The translations under genes and the position numbers were made by a program. Positions 22,895-36,110 of a DNA stretch of 64,000 nucleotides are shown piece after piece; positions within the stretch are counted from its first letter, which is position 1; the number at the start of each line of letters is the position of its first letter. The notes below the pieces were generated by a model. The model saw nothing but the letters and a program-made list of their open reading frames with translations, was not told where the DNA came from and did no database searches. The DNA comes from Siphonodentalium dalli (Eukaryota; Mollusca; Scaphopoda; Gadilida; Siphonodentaliidae): positions 251,793,582 to 251,857,581 of the forward strand of contig CP136061.1 in assembly GCA_032622095.1 (NCBI GenBank), read 5' to 3'.

Positions 22895-23530
22895 GTAAGT
22901 GGAGGAATCGGGCCTGACAAAATCATGGATAGTTTGTTACGATGTCATCGCAGATGAGAATATTTAATATCGGTGGTTAACCACGTGATTAACTATCCTA
23001 TGATATTTCTATTTACTTTGTACGATTTTTACGTACACGCAAATTTCACCAAGTGGAGGTAACCAAGGATACGTCACAATTTTTGCAAATCTGCATTGAT
23101 ATAACTCGTGATCATGTCGTGAGCATGCGCAGTCCAACTATCGGTTATTACCCAAGATGGGAATCTGTCCACTTACAATTGAATCGTAGTCATATGAATC
23201 ATGAATGTTCACTCAGTGAACGTACAGATGAAAGATATAATCTTAAGTGGAGGAACCGGGATCGACGAGATCGTGGATAGTTTGTTCACACGATTACGAT
23301 GTCGTACATGGTGAAATCACAGTTTTTTTGTAAAGCATGTGATTGACTATCATGCGATCCTTCAGGCCACACTTTTTACATACACATGACTGATTAGTGA
23401 TTACGTCGCAAATGGGGATAACCAAGGATACGCCACAATTTCGCTTTTAAATAAAACAGTGCATGATATTATTTTTTACCTACTTACAATTGTATCGTGG
23501 TAATCTGAACGTTCACTTAGTGTTAAATTG
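22895..23530. repeat. Direct duplication of about 345 bp
   Basis: TAAGTGGAGGAATCGGGCCT (about 22898) and TAAGTGGAGGAACCGGGATC (about 23243) start two diverged copies. They share GGATAGTTTGTT, AACCAAGGATACG.CACAATTT and ACTTACAATTG.ATCGT in the same order. It is non-coding. Confidence 0.7.
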
Positions 23531-23639
23531 GCCATGGCATGACAATATTAAAGAGATTGTGGGAATTCTATCAGATTGACTATCTATCTATCTACTCGAT
23601 ACTCCATCGCCCTCAATGTGCTGAGGATTATGTGGAGGT

Positions 23640-24000
23640 CCAGGTGCTACCACGGCCGAGTAACTTTATAACCCTGTGGTGACTCCAGTAGCGTTCTTTA
23701 ACGTGCACACACTGAGGCGTGTACACGGGTCAGCCATTAATGTCCGCGTCCGATCGGACAGCGTACTGAACCCACGACAACATACCTGGACAAGTGTTGT
23801 AATGGGGGGAAGTCGGCATTTTTGCATTCGGATCTTTATTCAGTGATCTCGAATGAGACTTTTCAGCCTGACAAACTTGTATCTGACCGAGTTCTGATTT
23901 TTGTCAGAATACCCTGACCACGTTACGATCCCCGGTCCGATAGCACGAGAGACCAGTACGCTACCTGTCGGCCACCGACTTCCCTTGACATTTGTTAGAA
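23640..24000 (-). other. Possible decayed tRNA-derived SINE head
   Basis: On the minus strand GTGGCCGACAGGTAGCGTAC is followed about 35 bases later by GGGGATCGTAAC. These are near-matches to polymerase III A-box and B-box spacing, but each has mismatches. The rest of the block is GC-richer than its surroundings. Weak evidence only. Confidence 0.25.
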
Positions 24001-25329
24001 TAATGGTATGAAGACTTGAAGTATAACTGATCATAACTGACAATTTCCTTATAAGCTACATGTATATTTTCAATAAATGGGACCTTTTTATTTTCCAACT
24101 ATTGTCATATTAATGTCGACCGATAATACACTGCATTTATGGCAGAATTTGATTTTGCAGACGAAAATAGCCATTCCCGGATAGTTTTTCTTTTTATGTA
24201 GCATAAAATTTAGGCCAATTTATAATTCATTAAAAATCGTTTTTGCAGTTGGGAACGCAGTTGGGAATATTGTGTAGGGCTACCTTTATATATGAATCAT
24301 AAATGCCATATAATCATAGTCCGTCAGAAGTTACTATTTTGACCAAAAAAATGTTCATTTATCAATGACGGATTCCATTTTCTGAAATATTACACGGAAA
24401 CAAAATTAGGCCGATTTACTATCAAATTTCATTTGAATAAAATGGATAATTCGTGCCCTTTTAATTGTAGTTCGATTAAATATTTTACTAGTAACAGTCT
24501 GTTCATAATGAGAAATCACTTCAATTGATTACTAATTAGTTTCACTTACCTAAAATCCGATCAATTTGTATCCTATGAAAACGTAAGATGGACGTAGTTT
24601 TTTATCCACGAAGCCTCGATCTGAGCCGGTAGGTAAAACAATAGGAATGCTTTTGCCCCTGTTGTAAAGTGGAACGAAATTACATGCTCAAATTTGTAAT
24701 AATAAAAGTTCAACGAAGCAATAGATTGATAAGGCCACCACCAACAGGAACGTGGTGATTGGGGTGTATATATCCCAAACAGTTCTAATAATTAAAAATT
24801 TCATGACTGCCACATTAGTTGTAAACTTCACACCATATAAGAGCACCCCCACCCCCTGGAATACGGAATAATACCACTTAACACAGAGGGTGGAATACGA
24901 AATACCAGTTAACAGCCATATGGATAAATTCTCTATTGTCGTACGAACGCAGGTCATAATGTCCATGTCTAAAATGATATAAATTGATGATCGACGATCT
25001 GTATGTCAAACCGTGCATTTATTGTGACAAACATCGCATTTATATTATTCTTATGATCATTTTTTTTGGAAGGTTGGAATACGAATACCGGTATTTTTGG
25101 AATACCGAATACCTCCTAACAGAGGGGCCGGAATATGTCGTACCTCGTAACAGGGCATGGAATACGGCGTACGAAATGGGGGGGGGCTCTTATACCGGGT
25201 ATGACATACATAAAAAACACACTCACCGCGCTGTTGAAGGGGGGTGTCTGTGCAACCTTTGTTTATTAATTTAACCCTTTCATAACGGGAGTTAGGCTGG
25301 TGCAGCATCAAGGACGCTGTTTGTATTAA

Positions 25330-27180
25330 ACATTTATCATGGTCAGTGTATGCATTTTAAAACACAGGGCAAGTTAGATTACATCATTTAATTGATATTC
25401 TAGTTAAAATAGTCTGTGAAACTACTTTAAAACCACATGTTATGCACCCTGTTTTGCCAACCAAACTATGAAATATAGATATGTTATTTGTTTTATTATC
25501 AGAGAAAAGCATTCTGCAAAGATATGGCCTTATACATGTTATAAACATGCAAATAGTGGCTTCATTTGGCCTTTCTACCATCATTTAGAGAGTCAAATCT
25601 GAAGAAATTCCCTTAGTTTGATATTTATGATTCCATAATCCCATGAAATGGTATTTAAAACCTCAAATGTCAGTATTTCCTATCAGATGGACATATCAAC
25701 TAATAAATTAAACATTTCCCATGGTCATTACATGCATTTTTAATATACAAGGCAATGTAGAAAACATCATTTGATGGATATTTTACTTAAAATAGTCAGT
25801 GGAAACTACATAAAAGCAATATTGTATGCATCCCTGTATAGCCAAATCAAATTAAACTATGGATATTGTATTGTTTATTTCATCTGAGACATGTATTCTG
25901 TTCAGATATAGCCTTATATATGTTATAAAGATGCCAATAATGGCATAATTTAGGTTTTTTTTCCATAATTTAGAGGGTCAAAGCTGAATAAATTCCCTTA
26001 TTTCAAATTTGTAAGATGCCAAGCCAGCTGAAATGGTGTATCAAACCTCAAATGGCAGTATTTCTTATCAGATGGACATCTCTACCAATAAATTAAACAT
26101 TTTTCATGGTCATTGCATGCATTTTAATATACAGGATAAGGCAGAAAACATCATTTGATGGATATTTTACTTAAAATAGTCTGTGGAAACAACCTAAAAG
26201 CCATGTTGTATGCATCCCTGTATAGCCAAAACAAATTAAACTATGGATATTTTATTGTTGATTTCATCAGAGACATGTATTCTGTTGAGATATAGCCTTA
26301 TACATGTCATTAACATGCAAATAGTGGCTTCATTTTGGCTTTCTTCCATTATTTAGAGAGTCAAATCTGAAGGAATTCCCTTAGTTTGATATTTATGATC
26401 CCATAATCCCATGAAATGGTATTTTAAACCTCAATTGTCAGTATTTCTTATCAGATGGACATATCAACTAATGAATTAAACATTTCCCATGATCAGTACA
26501 AGCATTTTAATATACAAGGCAATGTAGAAAACATCATTTGATGGATATTTTACTTAAAATGGTCTGTGGAAACTACATAAAACCAATATTGTATGCATCC
26601 CTCTATAGCCAAATGCAATTGAACTATGGATATTTTATTGTGCATTTTATCAGAGACATGTATTCTGTTGAGATATAGCCTTATACATGTTACTAACATG
26701 CAAATAGTGGCTTCATTTGGGCTTTCTTCCATAATTTAGAGGGTCAAAGCTGAATAAATTTCCTTAGGTTTCAAATTTAAAAGATGCCAAGCCAGCTGAA
26801 ATGGTGTATCAAACCTAAAATGTCAGTATTTCTTATCAGATTGACATCTCTACCTATAAATTAAGCATTTATCATGGCCATTGCATGCATTTTAATATAT
26901 AGGACAAGGCAGAACACATCACTTGATGGATATTTTACTTAAAATACTTTGTGGAAACTACATAAAAGCCACATTGTATGCTTTCCTATATAGCCAAATG
27001 AAATTCAACTATGGATAAATTGGATATTTTATTGTTTGTATCATCAGATATAGTCTTTTGTGTATTATAAACATACAATAGGTGCATGGCCTCATTGGGC
27101 TTGCTTTCATAATACAAGAGAGTCAACTCTGAAGAAATACCATCGGTTTGAAATTGGTAGCATCTTCCATCCTTATATAA
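25330..27180. repeat. Tandem repeat of about 385 bp with dimeric order
   Basis: Five units marked by ACATCATTTGATGGATATTT (starts near 25379, 25753, 26145, 26528, 26916). Units 1 and 3 share AGAGAGTCAAATCTGAAG..ATTCCC and a TGATATTTATGAT block. Units 2 and 4 share AGAGGGTCAAAGCTGAATAA and GATGCCAAGCCAGCTGAAAT. The higher-order period is therefore about 770-780 bases. It is AT-rich and non-coding. Confidence 0.85.
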
Positions 27181-27439
27181 GAGGGGTATATACCAGCTTG
27201 AAGTACCTGTTTAATTAATAGGTTCAATGCAAGGGGCCACCAGAGAGGTTTGTCTAGTTCGGGATGGTGTGGCAAACCACCAACTGGAGATTTCAAGGGA
27301 GGCCTCCTCAATGGCGACCCACTATATTGTGCAAACAAAATTTTATTAAAATTGTATAAAGGTCAGCAATCCCTAAGAGCATTGAGAAATAGATAAAAAC
27401 ACTTACTGACAGATTGCCAATAACAAAATTACAGCTGTT

Positions 27440-27725
27440 GAAACTATTGTCATGTAAACAAAACTGTTACAGTGATTTGTCAACAAATATATAATTCTAG
27501 CTGTATTATTAGTTCAAATATTTAACTATGAATAACATTTTCAGAATATTTAATCAACAGGTTGGACCTTTTCCAATGTTATGTAAACAAAACTGTTACA
27601 GTGAGTGACTTGTCAACAATTATATAATCCTATAGCTGTAGTATTACATGTAGTTCAAATATTTAAGTATGAATATGAATTTCAGAATATTTAATCAACA
27701 GGTTGGACCTTTTTCAATGTTTACC
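27440..27725. repeat. Direct duplication of about 130-135 bp
   Basis: Two copies begin ATGTAAACAAAACTGTTACA (about 27453 and 27580). Both end in CAGAATATTTAATCAACAGG TTGGACC with small indels. Confidence 0.8.
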
Positions 27726-27825
27726 ATAACATTTTTATCACAATTTTGCTATCGTTGGACTTTTACAGTTATTCCATTACAGCAGTAATTTGTACATAAC
27801 AATTAATTCTTGGTTTAGAAATATT

Positions 27826-29335
27826 TTCTTTAAGTATTTCTTAACTTAGAAAAAAAAATCTTGAAACAAGAAATATATATTTAATTTTTGAAGCCATTTT
27901 CTTAGTAAGGAAATTGTTTCTTGTTTCAAGACTAAAATCTATCTTATTTGAGAAAACTATCTCTTGACTGGTGGGAGTTTCTTAAATTTTCTTGATGTAG
28001 CAGACTTGGGGGGTATATTTCCCAAAATAAGATTTATTTTCCTGTTTCAGGAAATAGTTTTTCTTGTTTCAAGATATTTTATCTTATTAAGAAATTATTT
28101 TTGGCAGTGCAGGTGTCAGGTGTAAGAGTATACCTGGTGTATTAGTATATCTTGAGTGGCTAGTTGGCTATGGTGTGACCTATACAGGGAGTTACTTATG
28201 GCCAATGTGAGGTGAATATGTATACACAGATTGACAATGATCATGTATGAATGTTATGAATAGGTACACAGGCGGTGACTTTATGGCCATAGGCCAGGTG
28301 AAGGAGTATGCCTGGTGTCATGGGTGAGGGTATGTGCATGAAGCATTGTCCATTGGTGAGATTCATATGTATACCTGGAGTGACTCTATGGTCATTGTTG
28401 TAGTGTGTATGTATATCTTGAATGTATATGTGGCCATAGGTGTGGATAATATGTATGCATGGTGAGGTGAACGAACCCACCCATAACCTCATAGTCACTC
28501 CATATGCATAAACACCACAATATAGCCACACAATGTATACAAGTACACCTGACCCATGACCATGCAGCCATACTTGGTTACACCCGTACACGCCACACAT
28601 GACCATACAGCAATGAGTCACAATGCAGGCACACCGGCTATACTCGTACACATGACTCATAACCATATAGTCACTCCCTGTATACCCATTCAACACATTC
28701 ATGATCAGAAGTCATTCCTTGTTTTCCCATTAACATCGCCATTGGTCATACGGTTACCCCCTGCATACATATTCTCCACACCATGACCAAATATACATAC
28801 ATGATATACATAAACACCCCAACAATGACCATAGAGCCACGATGCAGGAACACCATGTACACTCATGTATAGTCACTCCCTTGTACATATTCGTCACACT
28901 CAGGATCATACAGTCACTCCGTGTGTACCTATTCACCTCACCATTGACCATACAGTCACTATATGTATACCTATTCGCCACACCCATAGTCATGTAAACA
29001 CTCGATATATATATATATAGAGCCCACCCTACCTATGATCATACAGTAAATCCCTGACTGCCTTCTTGGCATCCACCCTGTATCCAGGCGGATCAATTTT
29101 GATCCTAATGGGCCAGAATAGCCAAAGATTATGGTTCATCTCAGTTCCTTCTCAAAGCTCGGCCGATTTCCTTTCAATAGTATGGCCAGAATCACAAAAG
29201 AGGTTCTCGGCAAAACTCCATACTGCAACTTTAAAATGAATTTGTCATGCCCCATACGGAACTGGGACATGTAGTTGTCAGTTAATTGCCTAACACGTAC
29301 AATAGCCAAGTGAGTCACAATCGTTGTTGAAAATG
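27826..29335 (-). repeat. Composite repeat, arm 2 of the inverted pair
   Basis: Reading the minus strand gives the same order as arm 1. The head (29335 to about 29035) has GTATGGGGCATGACAAATTC and ATACAGGGTGGATGCCAAGA. Degenerate tandem units of about 46 bases follow (about 29030-28110). A tail opens at about 28103 with CACTGCCAAAAATAATTTCT. The arms are separated by about 14 kb. The copies differ at many sites, so the pairing is old or comes from two independent insertions. Confidence 0.75.
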
Positions 29336-29349
29336 GGCACTATAATTAA

Positions 29350-30130
29350 ATTGTCAGATCAGGTTGATTGTGAATATAATTAATGCATGTTGCTTTTGTC
29401 GTGGAAGTGCATGGGGTGTAGAGTCGAGACTAGAACGTTCTATACAGTCGTTGGAAATGGGTGCTAAATGGTCTTATAATATGCCACTTCAGTGTGAATA
29501 TAATTAATGGATTGTCTCTTTGTCATGAAAGTTGTGCATTGTATGTTGAATCGAAGGAGTACATATACGGAAGACGGCAAACTGATAAATAACGTTTTAT
29601 ACAACATAAAATGGACGCGAAGTGGGTAAATCGGCGCAGTGTAAGGGTCTATGGCCTATGGCCTATATACGCTTCTGAATAAAAGCTCCCGAAGTGAGCC
29701 TGTTTAAGATCATAATGCATGTGCGCAAAGCGCACATTGGGGCTGCAGACCACTCGGTCGCTGAATAAAGATGTTGTTTCAGGTACTGGAATATACATAT
29801 AATAGTAATAAAGAACTATAAGTTGATTATGTTGCATTCCATATGCACATGCAATTATGTGGGTGGTAGTAGAATCTACAGTTTTTTCTGTGAAAAAAAG
29901 TGTTCTCGAGCCATAGTCTCATATACATGTAGGGCTATAGCGCACAAATAAATGCTCCCAAATGCAGTCTATTTCAGTTAGTAAATACAGTAATAAAATA
30001 GTATGTTGATTTCGTTGCGTTCCAAATGTGCATGCATGTATGTGGGTATATGGTGGGAGTACAAAATACAGTTTTAGTTCAATAAAGTGTTCCCACGCGC
30101 CTCCGGTGAAAGAGAAGTATGACCAATTCA
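29350..30130. repeat. Diverged local duplications
   Basis: Two pairs of related blocks: GTGAATATAATTAATG near 29390 and 29507, and the block GTTGCATTCCATATGCACATG near 29830 against a relative near 30014. They are non-coding. Confidence 0.45.
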
Positions 30131-30239
30131 TTGCTAATATATAAATAATAATGTGTTCAATCTCCCAGTAGTATATATAAAATCTGTCGTATTAGACCAG
30201 GGTGAATACATTGAACAATTCTATACCTGTAAATACAAA

Positions 30240-30720
30240 TAGTCTATTATATATCTATTATATATCTATTATACATTTTGGAACTTATGTCTGTATGTAT
30301 GTATAATGTATGTATGTATGTGTTGTAGATTCGAAAACTACTCGACCGATCCGACTCAAATTTGGTATGTAGAGCTACTTTGATCCCGGGAACAATATGG
30401 GTGGGTCCAATTTCACGTGCGACCGTTTCATTGACCTTGACCTCGCTTATGTATGCTCAACTATGCATGTTTCTGGACCTCGACCAATCCGACTCAAATT
30501 CGGTATGTAGAGCTACTTTGATCCCGGGAACAATATGGGCGGGTCCAATTTCACGTGCGACCGTTTCATTGACCTTGACCTTGACCTCGCTCCTGTATGC
30601 TCAAATAGGCATGTTTCTGGACTTCGACCGATCCGACTTAAATTTGGTATGTATGTCTACTTTGATCCCGGGAACAAAATGGGCGGGTGTAATTTCACGT
30701 CTACACTAAATTACTAATAC
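30240..30720 (-). mobile_element. Second pearl-like / Helentron-type element
   Basis: On the minus strand, core repeats of about 137 bases (AAAGTAG..CTACATACCAAATTTGAGTCGG, CCCGGGATCAAAG) are followed by ATCGGTCGAGTAGTTTTCGA, a CATA microsatellite and GTTCCAAAATGTATAATAGA. This matches the tail of the element at 3040-3670. The end motif TATAATAGA is further tandemised here. It lies about 400 bases before the first LINE ORF. Confidence 0.55.
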
Positions 30721-31118
30721 CGAAACATATAATTAATACTTTAATAATTAAGTGACATCGTCTCTCGATCATACCATATCGTCCAAATGCGGACACGACG
30801 ACGGGAGGCGGTTGTGACATGTCCTGATGTTGGGTGGCTTGGTGGGTGTCTCATCCTTGGGTCAACATTTTAGTTTGAACAGTGGCTGGTAATTCCATAC
30901 CTGATAGGCTGATTTACACTCGTTCTTTAATTGCACATAAAGTAATTAGTGGGAAATGTGTTCTGGGACCACTCAGTCAGAATCACTGGCATATTTTGCG
31001 ACTTTTAGTTATTACGCTCGAAACGTGGTGCAACGAAATTAGGTGAAGGCCGCCGTCTTGCCTTCTTGGTCAACTTTGAAGTGGGGACTCTATCGGTTTG
31101 ACCCATTAGCGATAAGCA

Positions 31119-31730
31119 ATGGTCGTGTCACATGAGAAGATACACAGTGATTCAGACGGAAGAAATAACATATCCCTGATGAGCTATAATCATGATACCA
31201 ACATAGTGAGGACTTCAGCTCGACTCAAGAAGATTGAGCAACAAGACAACAACACACGAATGATAAAGCCATTCAAGCTAAATGTTGATAAAACACATCA
31301 GAAGAAGATAGAGGCTGCCAGCAGAGAAACTACTGTGCTATACAAGGTAACGGGTGGTGGTATCACAGGAACAGCAGATGCCATTTCGTTTGAAGTTATA
31401 AAAGAAGCCATCGTGTTTTATTTCAATGAATTTCCAAAATCCGAAGGAAATGCACAGATCGACTATGACCGGGACACAGAGGGAAGTATCGTGGCACTGG
31501 TTATAAAGGTAACAAATAATTCTGTACCTCAGTACACGTTGAATGTATATCCAACAAAATGCAGCTTTCTGGTGAATGGAAAACATACCGAAAAGTTCAT
31601 GAACGTCGACTTGCTTGGGATCCATCAAACAATAGCTGATGTGGTGCTCAGAGGGAAACAATTAGACTTAACAACACTCAACAAAATTCTGAAAACACAA
31701 CTCTCTGAGATTCGCAAGAAAATCCATTAA
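31119..31730 (+). pseudogene. LINE ORF1, N-terminal segment (203 codons)
   Basis: Starts at an ATG and ends in TAA at 31728-31730. A polar N-terminus is followed by a folded-looking stretch (YTLNVYPTKCSFLVNGKHTE, then DLLGIHQTIADVVLRG). I recall similar stretches upstream of PHD fingers in animal LINE ORF1 proteins, but cannot name the domain. The following sequence stays open in the same frame, so the TAA may be a single mutation within a longer ORF1. Confidence 0.6.
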
Positions 31731-32411
31731 GATAAATCGAATGATTGTATTTCCTTGACGGCTGGAGAAAACATCAAATGTCGAAAATGCAACAAGAATG
31801 TACAAAAACGTGGTGTCATCTGTGAAACGTGTAACCGGTGGGTGCATTATTGGTGCGAACGTATATCCGACAGTGAGATAGCTGATCTTGAAAGTAACGT
31901 ACATGCCTACAAATGCAAATTCTGCTTGACAGGAGATGAAAGACTCGTAATGGAAATGAGCAAAGATATAGCATCTATTGAATATTGCAGTTCTAGCTCA
32001 ACACCACTAACCAGGCTAGCAGAAATTCAACCTGCAAAGACAACAACGTCTACAGCATCCCAGCTGCTTACCGAAGAGAATGACAACAGCAACAATGATC
32101 GGTGTGACATGTGCGATGAGATATGCAACGACAATACCAAAGTTTGTCCTCTATGTGGAGTAATGACCCATAACAAATGCGACGATGGAGACAATGACTG
32201 TTGTGCGAACTGTGATGCAATACACAGTGAACAGATGATTGCTTCCTCACACATCGAAGGCGAGTTAGAAGCTCCTGCTGATAACACAGTCACAACATCA
32301 CATGAAGTTCTCCAATATAATAACACCATACTGGCGAGTACGAAAAACCAATCTTCTTCAATCGACAAGGTTGACAGGAACAGGGAAATGACTACCAACG
32401 ATACTGATTAG
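31731..32411 (+). pseudogene. LINE ORF1, PHD zinc-finger segment
   Basis: In the same frame as the preceding segment. CRKCNKN, CETCNRWVHYWC and YKCKFC give the Cys4-His-Cys3 pattern of a PHD finger within the first 60 residues. A second cysteine cluster (CDMCDEIC, CPLCGVMTHNKC, CCANC) resembles another zinc-binding module. ORF1 proteins of LINEs bind RNA and form particles; PHD modules there are of unsettled function. Ends in TAG at 32409-32411. Confidence 0.7.
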
Positions 32412-33077
32412 CACATGACCCAAAACTCGAAACAGATGCGGTTGCGTGAAAGTAAAGTCAGGAAGAGAGAGGAAGAAGTCAAATTAAAGGAAAGGCTCAT
32501 TCAGGAATGTGATACCGAAAGAATATGGTTTAAAACATATATTCACAAACTCGAAATTAACATATCGGAACTCGAAGAATCAAACGACCTATTAAAGAAA
32601 AAACTCTCAAACCCGACAAATGTTATAAATATCCAGAATACAGATGTTAGCAGTCCAACACAGCAGTCCAGCACATACAACCTTATGGTACGCCTGCAAA
32701 ACAAAGTCACAAATATGGTTCTGGAGCAGATGGACTCTCAGATTGACAAATTGAACCAAGCATGGAAAGACTCTCAGCTGTCAACGACACCTAGATCGCA
32801 GCAGAAAGGAGTCGAGACCCAAACACAAACCGAATTCGACAGTGAAACACGCCCTCTTATGAACACACAACCTGACATGGTGACAAAATTATCTGGACAA
32901 CCACTATATTCTTCGATACAGAAACCTATGCAGCAGATACAGCATAGAGGTGGTAATGAACAACAATATAACAAACGAGAGAACAAGACCTCCAATCCGC
33001 GAAATCAGCGAGAGATGGAAAAGTGTCCTGAAGTCATCAAACGAGGTAGAAAGACAGCAACGAAATATAAACAATAA
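32412..33077 (+). pseudogene. LINE ORF1, coiled-coil segment
   Basis: Same frame again. The first 70 residues are strongly charged with heptad-like leucines (KVRKREEEVKLKERLIQE, then HKLEINISELEESNDLLKKK), typical of the trimerising or oligomerising coiled coil of ORF1 proteins. A Gln/Asn-rich, basic C-terminus follows. Ends at TAA 33075. The overlapping frame from 32950 is also open and basic, and may represent the true start of ORF2 or a frameshifted end. Confidence 0.6.
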
Positions 33078-33101
33078 CTCACGTGGTTTTAATAACTCAA
33101 A

Positions 33102-33960
33102 TTGGAGGAACAACAGTGTCACTCAACCAGACGAAAAGCACCATCGGCATTCCATATCTACCAATACAGAACGACAACTGAATCGTTTTTTGTCCAAGCG
33201 ACCGACTCCAAACAACTGGAGATAACACAAGATCAACCAAGTACTTCAACCCCAACACACCAAATACGACTAGTAACATTCAACTGTAAAAACTTGAAAA
33301 CATGTGGTTCGATGTTTAAAGATTTATATGACGTCGGTGATATATTCTTGGAACAAGAACATTGGCTATATGATTTTGAAATAAAATTAATTAACAACCT
33401 CCACAGTGGACTATTAGGTGCTGGAAAAGCTGTCGACAGCAGTGATCCCTTAACTCCATCACACCTACCCAGATGATATGGAGGTGTTGCCTGCATATGG
33501 AAAAAATCAATCGACAAGTTCATCAATGTTCTTAAGGACGGAAACTCACGCATTCAATGCATTGAGGTTAAGATTAACCCACCTTTAATAATTGTTGATG
33601 TATATATGCCAACAAAATCAAATGCAGTGCAAGATGAATATGAAGACATATTGGATCAAATCGGAGAAGTAAGCGCAAAATATGGGAACACGCATAAAAT
33701 ATTCATCGGCGGTGACTTCAACGAGAATCTTGTGTCGTCAAACAATTCGAAACGAGTCCTCGGAAATTCATGGAAGAACATAACTCAAAACCAACATGAA
33801 TGGAAAAACTTTCATAAACGTTCACGGGATACCAGTTTCTGAGATTGACTACGTCCTATACATGAAGAACATAGAAAATCTACGGACTACCCTTCTGGAC
33901 GATCTCACCACCAATGTGTCCGACCATATTCCAAAATTAATTGTAATTCAGTGCGAACTT
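33102..33960 (+). pseudogene. LINE APE-type endonuclease domain
   Basis: Motifs in order: LVTFNCKNLKT (metal-binding Asn), FLEQEHWL (catalytic Glu), YGGVACIW, LIIVDVYMPT, FIGGDFNEN (Asp/Asn pair) and, in a second frame, SEIDYVLY and VSDHIPKLIV (catalytic Asp-His). These are the hallmarks of the exonuclease-endonuclease-phosphatase fold that nicks target DNA. Lesions are TGA at 33474-33476 and a frame change between about 33795 and 33840. Confidence 0.85.
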
Positions 33961-36110
33961 ACACCTATAGCTGAAAGCAGTGCTGGTAAGGAAAAACAGA
34001 AAACCCGGCCTGATTGGACCAAGATAGATACCCCGCGTTATAAAAAAAAACTGGTTAATGACCATCTTAAAAAGGAAAGTAACAACGATACAGAGGACAT
34101 CGCGGATAGGAGAGTCACTCTATCAGAGGTGCTCGTAGATGCTTCAAAAATGTCTGCACCTAAACAACGTAAAACAAACAATAAACCAAAGCTTCAAGTA
34201 TGGAACAAGAATATCGCTGACAAACTCCACCAAAACAGAATAGATCATAGAAACTGGTGTGATGCTGGAAAACCAACTGATCAAGATAATTCACTTCTGC
34301 GAGCGAAATAAGATTCCCGCAAAATATATCGATATGAAGTGAGGAAAGCCGTATGTTCTCAGAGCATGAATTACAAGATGAAAATAATGGAAGCCAAGGA
34401 GTATGACAGGAATGCATTCTACAAACTCATAAAAAAGCAGCGTTGCAATGGGATATCCTTAATCAGCGATCTGCATGTTGGTGATGTTACATACAGCAAC
34501 GAGAATGTCATTGATGGATGGACTCAGCATTTCAAGGAACTTGCAAAACCGAAGGACAATGACGCTTTTATCCATCAATTCTTCTCAAACTGTATCACCG
34601 ATTACGAGAGTATAAAGAGTAACAATTACACGTATGACCTACCAGACATCAATGTTGAAGTCGTGAAGAAAGCGTTAGCTTCATTAAACAAAGGGAAATC
34701 TGCCGACAATTTTGGGCTTACAGTCGAACATTTTATGTATGCCAGTGAGGATCTCATCATATCTGTAGTACACATATTGAAGTTAATATTCAGAGATAAA
34801 CAAATCCCAGACATTCTAAAGCTTGGGCTACTCTCCCCCATCTACAAAAACAAAGGAGATAAATCAACATCTGGCAACTACAGAGGGATAACTGTGCTTC
34901 CAGTGTTACTGAAGATACTGGAGCTAATCCTGAGAGCAGACCTGCGGGATAGCGTGCTGCACCTCCAATCACCATTACAGAGAGGCTTCACAGAAAATTC
35001 ATCCCCGTTAAACAGTGCATTAATGCTAGAAGAAATTCTCAGAGACAACAAAGATGCGAACAAGACAGTATATGTAGCATTCTTGGATGCGAAGTCTGCT
35101 TTCGATGTCGTAAACAAAGAAATCCTTCTCAGAAAAGTTTTCCTATATGACGTTAACCCTTCAACATGGACACTTATTGATGATCTTCACACAAACTGTG
35201 CATCTGTAGTCAAATGGGAGGGACGTACATCACAACAATTTGATATCCATCAAGGAGTACGACAAGGAGTGTCATGAGTGCGGACATGTACAGATTATAT
35301 GTGGAAGATCTACTACACAAGTTCCAGAGTACAGACGCCGGAACCAGCATTGGAAATATTCACCTGAACGCCACAGCTTGTGCTGATGATGTAGCAGTTT
35401 TCAGCACAAACCCGGGTGATTTACAAATACTTATTAACCTGGCATACCACTATAGCTGCTTACACAGATATAAGCTGCAACCACAGAAAAGTGTAACAGT
35501 TGTTGTCCTTCCGAAAAACCGAAAGCAATCCAATGAACAGGCCTGGCTTATGAGCAATGACTGTATGCCTAACGTGGAATCTACAATGCACCTGGGGCTC
35601 GTAAGATCAACAAGCACAGAGAATTCGCTTAAACTGTCCATTGAGAACAACATCACAAAAGCACTTAGAGCAACATATAGCTTAATGCCTATCGGACTGC
35701 ATGGATACAATGGTCTAGATCCTGACACTTGTATTCACCTGTATAGAACCTACATATCTCCCATACTGACATACGGATGCGATATAATACTACCATTTGG
35801 GATTAATCGTCAACATCTAGAAACATTTAAAAAAAAGTTCATCAAGAGAATAATGTCTCTACCCACCAATGTTGCTGATCCAGCCGTGTACATCCTCTCC
35901 GGACTCTTACCTATAGAAGGGCAGATACACATCACAGCTCTCTCATTCTATAACAACATCTGTATCCAGGACGACTCATGCATCGAGAGACAACTAGCAG
36001 AAAGACAGCTGATGACCAAAGATCTTAGCAGTCACAGTTGGTTCATCAACATTAAGAAGATTCTGATAAAATACAGCAGCTATAGATTTATTACATCAAA
36101 GAGTACCAGA
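33961..36110 (+). pseudogene. LINE reverse transcriptase
   Basis: The frame is broken by TAA at 34309-34311 and by one missing base near 35264, inside the conserved VRQG box. Motifs: LGLLSPIYKNKG, NYRGITVLPVLLKILE, GFTENSSPLNSA, VYVAFLDAKSAFDVVN (first catalytic Asp), HQGVRQG, ACADDVAVF (the Asp-Asp pair) and a thumb region. A connection to the C-terminal domain follows. A second frame change lies near 36100, before QWKRMIKAAVHTYWKER. Catalytic residues are all still present. Confidence 0.9.
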
